Shown: one piece after another, positions 1 through 5,016 of the stretch | Numbering within the stretch: position 1 is the first letter of the stretch | Layout: every line of letters begins with the position of its first letter | Assembly: GCA_910588015.1 (NCBI GenBank) | Contig: CAJUOK010000013.1 | Coordinates: 25,769 to 30,784 of the forward strand | Source: an uncultured Christensenellaceae bacterium | GTDB taxonomy: Bacteria > Bacillota > Clostridia > Christensenellales > UBA3700 | Length of the DNA stretch: 5,016 nucleotides | Direction of reading: 5' to 3' | The notes under the pieces: model-generated | What the model saw: only the letters and a program-made list of their open reading frames with translations | Database searches by the model: none | What the model was told of the DNA's origin: nothing | Program-made: the position numbers and the translations under genes

Positions 1-1470
1 AATAATCAAGCAAAAATTTATATTAATAATGCAAAATATGAAGCCTGCAAAATATTAAATATAGACGAAAATACACTGTCAGTCGGCGGATATAAGTTAT
101 ATACTTTTTACGAACCGTACACCCAAAAATTACTCTCTTCCACTATATTTGACGAGAGCTACTACGCCAAAGACTCAGACGGTCTTGGCATTATTTGCGA
201 CAATAATACCTCAGGAATAAGGGCGCTTGCCTCAAGAAAAAATCTAAATATCTTCGAATACAAAAGACAAGCCGGCTCGACAATAAAGCCTCTCGCCTGC
301 TATGCTCCGGCTATGGACCAAGGAATTATTAGTCCTTATACTCAAATTTTAGATGAACCGACAACCTTCGGCGACTATTCTCCTTCCAACTTCAAAGACG
401 TATATTACGGCTGGACAAGCGTTAAGGACTGCGTATCCAAATCATTGAATATCCCGTCAGTAAAAGTTCTTCAGATGTTGAGCGCGCAGTCGTCAAGAAA
501 CTATTTGTCAAAAATGAATATTACAACAGAAGAAAGCGACAATAATTTGGCTTTGGCTTTGGGAGGAACAACGTACGGCACCAGTATGATAGATATATTG
601 GGCGGATATAAAACTTTTGCCAACAACGGACTTTACAGACGTCCGACTTTTGTACGAAAGATAGAAGACAGCGACGGCAATATACTCTATGAAAGCAAAA
701 ACAGTATTCCTACAAGGGTTTTTGACGAACAAACAGCTTATCTTATGACAGATATGCTCATTAACACCGCCAAAACGGGCACTGCCAAAAAGCTTTCGAC
801 TTTAAATTATCAAGTAGCCTGCAAAACAGGCACCGTGTCTATGGAAAATAAGAATTATAACAGCGACATATATTCCGTGGGATACACCTCAATAGACAGC
901 TTTTTATTTTGGCAAGGCGGTTCGCTTCCGTCCGAACAAACCGGCGGCGGCGCAACTACTCTGCAATTTAAAAACTTTGCTTATTCATATTATACGTCCG
1001 CTCCCGAGGATTTTGTTATTCCAAATGGAATCGTAATAGCAAATATTGATAAATTTGCATATGAAAACACTCATCAACTTATACTTTCTAGCAAAAATGC
1101 TCCTAAAAATAGCGTTATAGAATGTAAGTTTTCGCAAAAATGCATACCCAACGAAATTGATGACACTTATGATAGATTATCCATAAGCGATATCATCTTC
1201 GAGCAATCGTCAAACAACGTATCGATAAATTTCACTTATAATCCAAAACTTTGTTATAGAATATATAAACGAGACTATTTAAAAGGTGAAATCCTTCTTT
1301 ATGATATTAAAGGCGGATTAGGCGCCGCCGATATTCAAATCGACGTCGACAGCTTTTTCGGTAACACCATAACGGTTATTCCATACTATATAGACGACGA
1401 CTCCAACGAAATTATCGGCACGCCAAGCAAATATCATTCCCGTTCGGTTTTAAGAAAACTTCGCAATTAG
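1..1470 (+). CDS. Class A penicillin-binding protein, 3' part (transpeptidase domain)
   Basis: This is the C-terminal 489 residues of a bifunctional peptidoglycan synthase; the reading frame is open from base 1, so the membrane anchor and glycosyltransferase (GT51) domain lie to the left. The visible part cross-links peptidoglycan stem peptides outside the membrane. All three penicillin-binding motifs are present: S-T-I-K at fragment residues 93-96 (bases 277-288, in RQAGSTIKP) with the acylated serine, S-L-N at 148-150 (442-450), and K-T-G at 275-277 (823-831). A VGYT segment and a TGGG (about 293-317) follow as expected for class A enzymes. The linker before the domain has GGYKLYT where many relatives have a TT-D sequence. 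The last 95 or so residues look like a beta-rich, fibronectin-III-like domain (inference). The ATG at 313 lies after the catalytic serine and is not the start. No frameshift is seen. The 1A-like class is clear; the exact orthologue is not. Confidence 0.93.
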   Translation, partial: NNQAKIYINNAKYEACKILNIDENTLSVGGYKLYTFYEPYTQKLLSSTIFDESYYAKDSDGLGIICDNNTSGIRALASRKNLNIFEYKRQAGSTIKPLACYAPAMDQGIISPYTQILDEPTTFGDYSPSNFKDVYYGWTSVKDCVSKSLNIPSVKVLQMLSAQSSRNYLSKMNITTEESDNNLALALGGTTYGTSMIDILGGYKTFANNGLYRRPTFVRKIEDSDGNILYESKNSIPTRVFDEQTAYLMTDMLINTAKTGTAKKLSTLNYQVACKTGTVSMENKNYNSDIYSVGYTSIDSFLFWQGGSLPSEQTGGGATTLQFKNFAYSYYTSAPEDFVIPNGIVIANIDKFAYENTHQLILSSKNAPKNSVIECKFSQKCIPNEIDDTYDRLSISDIIFEQSSNNVSINFTYNPKLCYRIYKRDYLKGEILLYDIKGGLGAADIQIDVDSFFGNTITVIPYYIDDDSNEIIGTPSKYHSRSVLRKLRN

Positions 1471-1475
1471 ATTTT

Positions 1476-1503
1476 CGGCGCCCTTGAATAAGGCGCCGAT
1501 TTT
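1476..1503 (+). terminator. Probable Rho-independent terminator of the penicillin-binding protein gene
   Basis: Six bases after the TAG stop of the penicillin-binding protein gene there is a perfect 7-bp GC stem, CGGCGCC (1476-1482) and GGCGCCG (1492-1498), around a 9-base loop. On the + strand it is followed by ATTTT and further T-rich sequence. On the - strand the stem is followed by AAAAT and not by a T tract, so it is a poor intrinsic terminator for thiI, although it could still pause or protect that transcript. The T run is short, so strength is uncertain. Confidence 0.65.
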
Positions 1504-1509
1504 AAATCT

Positions 1510-2685
1510 TTAAAATTCTTGATTAATCTCCATTATTTCAACGTTTTTGATTGCGTCTTCTATCATTTTATCCAAATCTTTAATTTTCGCTTGCTCTTTT
1601 ATCGCTATCTCCAAATCTGGTTTAATTACGGGATTTTTGGGTAAAAATACCGTACAGCAATCCTCATAAGGCAGCTCCGATATAGAATACGTGTCGATTT
1701 TTTCCGCCGTATCCATTATTTCGTACTTATCCATTCCGATAAGCGGTCGGAAAACAGGCAAATACTTAACAGCGTCGTTTGTTACGGTAATACTTTTGGT
1801 CGTTTGACTTGCAACTTGAGCAAGGCTTTCTCCTGTGATTAGCGCTCCGCACTTATTATCCAATGCAAGTTTTTCCGCAATCTCAACCATAATTCTTCTC
1901 ATTATGGTAATCATATAATCTTCTCTGCAATATGTATGAATAGCCTGTTGTATATCGGTGAATTTAACTACAAACAGCTTTATATCGCCGCAATATTTAG
2001 TCAATTTTCCTGCAATGTCAACGACTTTTTGTCTAGCCATTTCGCTAGTGTGCGGATAACTGTGATAGTGCACGCCCATAATTTGCATCCCGCGTCTAGC
2101 CATACGGTATCCGGCAACAGGCGAATCAAAACCGCCGCTTAACAGCAACATTCCGCGTCCTGCGGTGCCGACAGGCATACCTTGAGCGCAAAGTATCTTA
2201 TCCGAAAAGACATAAGAATAGCCGTTTTCTCTTATATCCACAAAAATTTCACTTTTAGGAAAATATAAATCAACTGATAAATTTGATTTTTGAGACAGCA
2301 AATAACCGCCCAACATAGCGGATATTTGCATACTGTTTTTATCCAAAGTTTTATCGGCTCTTTTTGTCGTTATTCTAAAAGAGCCTTCCGACGGCGATAA
2401 ACTGACAACAGTTTCCTTAAGCGCGTCGTAATCCGTAGGAACTTTTAATGCAATCGACAGCGAATGTAGCCCAAAGACTTTAGTTACCCTATCAATAATA
2501 TCTTGCATTGCGCATTCGTCAAAATCTTCTATGTAATAACGGTTTTGAGTTCTGATAAATTTATAGTCGATTCCCGTCAAAGATTTTTTAATATTTTCTA
2601 TCAATCTTTTTTCAAAAAGATTTCTGTTTTTTCCTTTTAGAAATATTTCTCCATATCTTAAAAGTATTACTCGTTTAGCTTCCAT
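1510..2685 (-). CDS. thiI: tRNA 4-thiouridine synthase ThiI (no rhodanese domain)
   Basis: ThiI is a cytoplasmic enzyme that adenylates U8 of tRNA and replaces its oxygen with sulfur to give 4-thiouridine; in some bacteria it also supplies sulfur for thiamine thiazole. The 391 residues show the family order. The N-terminal ferredoxin-like part carries RYGEIFLKGKNR (10-21). A THUMP RNA-binding region covers about 60-165. The PP-loop ATPase domain has SGGFDSPV at 183-190 (bases 2116-2139), GESLAQVASQT at 285-295, RPLIGMDKYEI at 313-323 and EDCC at 341-344. The cysteine pair lies roughly where E. coli ThiI has its conserved Cys344. The protein ends soon after, as in Bacillus subtilis (about 400 residues), so the C-terminal rhodanese domain of the E. 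coli enzyme (about 480) is absent. The ATG start has GAGGTG four bases upstream and lies 3 bases after the desulfurase stop. It is the last gene of the operon. Confidence 0.96.
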   Translation of the reverse strand: MEAKRVILLRYGEIFLKGKNRNLFEKRLIENIKKSLTGIDYKFIRTQNRYYIEDFDECAMQDIIDRVTKVFGLHSLSIALKVPTDYDALKETVVSLSPSEGSFRITTKRADKTLDKNSMQISAMLGGYLLSQKSNLSVDLYFPKSEIFVDIRENGYSYVFSDKILCAQGMPVGTAGRGMLLLSGGFDSPVAGYRMARRGMQIMGVHYHSYPHTSEMARQKVVDIAGKLTKYCGDIKLFVVKFTDIQQAIHTYCREDYMITIMRRIMVEIAEKLALDNKCGALITGESLAQVASQTTKSITVTNDAVKYLPVFRPLIGMDKYEIMDTAEKIDTYSISELPYEDCCTVFLPKNPVIKPDLEIAIKEQAKIKDLDKMIEDAIKNVEIMEINQEF

Positions 2686-2688
2686 TTT

Positions 2689-3870
2689 TCACCTCATTTT
2701 CAATCTCGACAAAATACAATCGTCTTTATTAGAAGTCTTTTGATATTTTATCAATTCTTGCAAACTTTCTCCCAACGCGTTTATAAATTTATCAATATCG
2801 TCTTTTGTGTTCTCCGCATTAAAACTTACCCTTAGAATCCCATCTGCATACCCGTCGCCTATTCCAAGCGCTTGCGGAATCCTTTTGGTAGATTTTTGAG
2901 AATTGCACGCAGAGCCTGTTCCGACTATAACGCCTTTGTCTTCCAAACAATGAACCAACACTTCGCCTCTTGCGCTGTTTAACGCAAAAGAAAACACATA
3001 TGGCGAAGAATTTTCTTTATCTGTGTTGATTTTTATATTATCAAATTTGCTTTCCAATTGATTTTGCAAATAATCCCGAAGCGCTATGACTTTCAAATAA
3101 TTATCCTTTATATTTGCAAAATTGCGCTCCACAACGTCGGCAAACGCCATAATGGAAGGCACGTTTTCCGTAGCCGAACGAATTCCGTATTCCTGTCCGC
3201 CGCCAAATACAAATGACTTGAGATAAAGTCCGCTTCTGCAATAAAGCGCGCCAATTCCTTTGGGAGCGCGCACTTTATGTCCGCTTATCGAATACAAATC
3301 CACGCCCAACGTTTTGACGTCAACGGGAACTTTCCCGTATGCCTGCACTCCGTCCGAATGAATTATTGCGCGAGGAGATTTAGCTTTTATCAATTTAGCT
3401 ACACTTGCAATATCATTAAGTGCGCCCGTCTCGTTACAGACGTGCATAATCGACACCAACACGACTTTTTCATCGAGTTTATTATTCAAATCAGCCAAAT
3501 CCGTTCGCCCGTAGCTATCGCAAGCGACGAATTCTACGTCATAACCTCTGACTTTCAATTCCAATGCGGTATTATAGATTGCGCTATGCTCGCTTGAACC
3601 TATCAAAACTTTGCCAGATTTTGCCCTTATCGAACAAAGCAACGCTATATTATCAGCTTCGCTTCCCGATGCGGTGAATATAATTTCCTCGCGTTTTGCA
3701 CCGATAGACTTTGCAATGATTGTTTTCGCCTTTTTTATTGCATTGCTATTTTCCGCCGCCTTGCGGTACAACGCCGACGGATTATAAAAACCCTGAAGAC
3801 TATACTCTTTTATAATCTCCAAACACTTTTCGTCCAACTTTGTCGTTGCCGCATTGTCAAGATATATCAC
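2689..3870 (-). CDS. Cysteine desulfurase, NifS/IscS family, probable sulfur donor for ThiI
   Basis: This PLP enzyme converts L-cysteine to alanine and a protein-bound persulfide. From the GTG at 3870 it has 393 residues and begins MIYLDNAATT, the usual start of the family. Visible features are S-E-H at 93-95 (the His that stacks on PLP), NETG at 146-149, HSDGVQAYGK at 171-180 (Asp and Gln contacting PLP), SGHK at 197-200 with the Schiff-base Lys200 or its register neighbour (codon at 3274-3276 is the AAA for that lysine), GGGQEYGIRSATEN at 223-236, and the persulfide Cys322 in GTGSACNSQ (TGC at 2905-2907). A 17-residue tail with one Cys follows the core. A TTG at 3882 would add four residues, but GAGGTG stands four bases before the GTG and decides the start. 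The gene overlaps the upstream one by 14 bases and is 3 bases from thiI. That context matches B. subtilis NifZ, a desulfurase dedicated to ThiI; a general IscS role cannot be excluded. Confidence 0.94.
   Translation of the reverse strand: MIYLDNAATTKLDEKCLEIIKEYSLQGFYNPSALYRKAAENSNAIKKAKTIIAKSIGAKREEIIFTASGSEADNIALLCSIRAKSGKVLIGSSEHSAIYNTALELKVRGYDVEFVACDSYGRTDLADLNNKLDEKVVLVSIMHVCNETGALNDIASVAKLIKAKSPRAIIHSDGVQAYGKVPVDVKTLGVDLYSISGHKVRAPKGIGALYCRSGLYLKSFVFGGGQEYGIRSATENVPSIMAFADVVERNFANIKDNYLKVIALRDYLQNQLESKFDNIKINTDKENSSPYVFSFALNSARGEVLVHCLEDKGVIVGTGSACNSQKSTKRIPQALGIGDGYADGILRVSFNAENTKDDIDKFINALGESLQELIKYQKTSNKDDCILSRLKMR
2690..2695 (-). promoter_or_regulatory. Ribosome binding site of thiI, overlapping the upstream stop codon
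   Basis: GAGGTG on the - strand, followed by AAAA and the ATG of thiI. The site lies within the last codons of the desulfurase gene (AGG TGA, the stop being 2689-2691). A ribosome finishing the desulfurase therefore covers it, which suggests coupled translation of the two partners. Confidence 0.8.
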
Positions 3871-4333
3871 TGCGCACCTCAATCAACGAATACATATAAT
3901 CGTCTAGCTCAATCAAATATTTCTTTCCCGATAATTCTACCATATAAACGGTATCGGCGCAACGTTTCGAACACAGTCTTTTAAATATTTCCGAAGGCAA
4001 AACATCGTCTTCAAGCTTGTAAATTTTTATACCGCTAAGCGAACCGTTATATAATATATACTTTTTTAGCGCATATTTTTTTGCAATTACAACGTTTCCG
4101 TTGTCATATAAAATTTTTATGTCGTATATTAAAAACGAAGACAAAACCCTAATTAATATTGCCAATATAATCATTGCGCCGTAAATAATTAAGTCAACAT
4201 ATTTTTTGACGGCAAGACTCGCGATAATTCCTGTCAATGAAATCAAATCAATCAATATACACATCCCCAATGATATCAATCTTAATGCGTTTTTATCGTG
4301 ATTTTTAAAGATATAAGTATAATTTTCGTCCAT
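3857..4333 (-). CDS. Small membrane protein of unknown function, two N-terminal helices
   Basis: I do not recognise a family for this 158-residue protein. It begins with a short polar stretch and then has two hydrophobic segments, about residues 18-42 and 46-69, joined by a short loop with two lysines (AVKKYVD). This predicts a helical hairpin with both ends on the same side, probably the cytoplasm. The remaining 90 residues are polar and look beta-rich, with alternating hydrophobic strands (DIKILYDNGNVVIAKK, then SGIKIYKLEDD and TVYMVELSGKKYLIEL). That layout resembles small bacterial proteins with a PH-like domain after two membrane helices, but this is only inference from pattern. A C-x3-C pair occurs at 121-125. 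The ATG is 8 bases after the mutS2 stop and has no Shine-Dalgarno sequence (preceding bases AACTGCTAAA), so translation may depend on ribosomes arriving from mutS2. Its end overlaps the desulfurase start by 14 bases. The coding frame is probably real because it fills the operon exactly. Confidence 0.8.
   Translation of the reverse strand: MDENYTYIFKNHDKNALRLISLGMCILIDLISLTGIIASLAVKKYVDLIIYGAMIILAILIRVLSSFLIYDIKILYDNGNVVIAKKYALKKYILYNGSLSGIKIYKLEDDVLPSEIFKRLCSKRCADTVYMVELSGKKYLIELDDYMYSLIEVRSDIS
3875..3880 (-). promoter_or_regulatory. Ribosome binding site that sets the GTG start of the desulfurase
   Basis: GAGGTG on the - strand followed by CGCA and GTG at 3870-3868. This is the same hexamer and the same 4-base spacing as the site in front of thiI. 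It lies inside the 3' end of the upstream membrane-protein gene. The alternative TTG at 3882-3880 overlaps this site and has no such sequence in front of it, so the GTG is preferred. Confidence 0.8.
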
Positions 4334-4341
4334 TTTAGCAG

Positions 4342-5016
4342 TTATTTGAGAGTAACTATCGTAACTCCCGTCTCACCCTCTCCATATTTACCCAATCTGA
4401 AAGATTCCACCAGCGAGGATGATTTAAGATAGTCGCGCACGGCTTCTCTCAACGCTCCGGTTCCCTTTCCGTGGACAATTCTGATTTCGCTGCAATTATG
4501 CATTATCGCTTCGCTGATATAGTTGTCCAAATCAAATATAGCTTCGTCAACCCTTTTGCCTATTAAATTGATTTCAAAACTAAACGATTTGTTGGAAAAT
4601 TCCTTGGTTACGGTTACCTTAACAGCGTCTTTTTCGATTTTTCTTAAAATTTTGCGACAATCTGCAAGTTTGATATTGGTGGTTAAAATGCCGATTTTCA
4701 CTTGACATTCTTTCTTTTTATCATTGACGGAAATAACTTCTCCCACATTGTTCAACGATTCCACAAATACCGAATCTCCAACCGATATTTCGCCGCCTAT
4801 AACTTGATAATCTTTTTGCGGTTTTTGTTCCTCGATTTTTATATCTGATAGTTTTTTCCGCAATTTTCTTGCCTCGAATAGCGCAGCCTCGTCGCCTTTT
4901 TTTACAAGCTCTTTTATTTCTTCAAGCAACTCGTTGGCTTCTTCCATATAATCGGAAAGCAATTCCTTTGCTCCCTTTTTCATTTTTTCTTCGAGTTTTT
5001 GTTTTTGCGCGTTCAA
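4342..5016 (-). CDS. mutS2: Endonuclease MutS2 (RqcU), C-terminal part with KOW-like and Smr domains
   Basis: This is the last 224 residues of a MutS2 protein (family length close to 790); the frame stays open to the right edge, where the codon is an internal TTG, so the MutS core and ATPase lie outside. Residues 1-65 form a Lys/Glu-rich coiled coil. About 77-120 is a KOW-like beta domain (VGDSVFVESLNNVGEV). Residues 148-224 are an Smr domain with HGKGTG at 182-187 (bases 4456-4473), FRLGKYGEG and a final GVTIVTLK. MutS2 does not do mismatch repair. Studied members restrain recombination, and in Bacillus subtilis it senses collided ribosomes and helps split them, the KOW and Smr domains being implicated. 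The usual first Smr motif L-D-L-R-G reads I-N-L-I-G here (149-153), which removes the acidic residue linked to nuclease activity in some MutS2 proteins. It is the first visible gene of the operon. Confidence 0.95.
   Translation of the reverse strand: MNAQKQKLEEKMKKGAKELLSDYMEEANELLEEIKELVKKGDEAALFEARKLRKKLSDIKIEEQKPQKDYQVIGGEISVGDSVFVESLNNVGEVISVNDKKKECQVKIGILTTNIKLADCRKILRKIEKDAVKVTVTKEFSNKSFSFEINLIGKRVDEAIFDLDNYISEAIMHNCSEIRIVHGKGTGALREAVRDYLKSSSLVESFRLGKYGEGETGVTIVTLK

Noticed and set aside
508..732. A 74-codon open frame on the - strand
   Set aside because: It lies wholly inside the transpeptidase coding region, has no ribosome site I can defend and no recognisable protein features.
313..1470. 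A complete 385-residue gene starting at the ATG at 313
   Set aside because: The same frame is open back to base 1 and encodes the essential S-T-I-K serine motif at 277-288, so 313 is an internal methionine of a partial gene.
1476..1498. The repeated GGCGCC palindrome as a recombination or protein-binding site
   Set aside because: Its place just after a stop codon, with a T tract following, is fully explained by a terminator stem.
1936..2142. A 68-codon open frame on the + strand
   Set aside because: It is antisense to the PP-loop region of thiI, whose strong conservation explains the sequence.
3277..3597. A 106-codon open frame on the + strand
   Set aside because: It is antisense to the catalytic core of the desulfurase; its Cys/His-rich look comes from reading conserved codons backwards.
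4561..4569. A sequencing error as the cause of the N-L-I motif in the Smr domain
   Set aside because: Two separate codons differ from the consensus, the frame is intact on both sides, and the surrounding residues fit the family, so natural variation is more likely.
4523..4705. A 60-codon open frame on the + strand
   Set aside because: It is antisense to the KOW-Smr junction of mutS2 and has no independent support.

Overview
This looks like an ordinary chromosomal stretch from a low-GC Gram-positive bacterium, most likely an uncultured member of the Clostridia. The reasons are AT-rich DNA, strong GAGGTG ribosome binding sites, a MutS2 with a C-terminal Smr domain, a ThiI without a rhodanese domain sitting next to its own cysteine desulfurase, and a class A penicillin-binding protein of clostridial type. 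I cannot name the species from the sequence. No mobile element, CRISPR array, RNA gene or phage gene is visible.

Layout. The left part (1-1470, + strand) is the 3' portion of a class A penicillin-binding protein gene. It contains the whole transpeptidase active site and a C-terminal beta-rich domain, but its 5' end lies outside the window. A 39-base convergent gap (1471-1509) holds a GC-rich hairpin that is probably its terminator. The rest (1510-5016, - strand) is a tight operon, read from right to left: the 3' end of mutS2 (its 5' end runs off the right edge), a small two-helix membrane protein of unknown function, a NifS/IscS-type cysteine desulfurase, and thiI. The gaps are 8 bases, a 14-base overlap, and 3 bases, so the four genes are very likely co-transcribed and partly translationally coupled. 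The promoters of both transcription units lie outside the window.

How the genes work together. The desulfurase and ThiI form a functional pair. The desulfurase takes sulfur from cysteine as a persulfide and ThiI uses it to make 4-thiouridine in tRNA. Because this ThiI stops after the PP-loop domain, the adjacent enzyme is the natural direct sulfur donor, as in the NifZ-ThiI pair of Bacillus subtilis. MutS2 (DNA recombination control and rescue of collided ribosomes) and the membrane protein share the transcript but have no obvious biochemical link to the pair. The penicillin-binding protein belongs to a separate, convergent unit for cell-wall synthesis.

I found no convincing new system. The points most worth a second look are the unrecognised membrane protein, which lacks a Shine-Dalgarno sequence, and the altered first motif of the MutS2 Smr domain (N-L-I-G instead of D-L-R-G).
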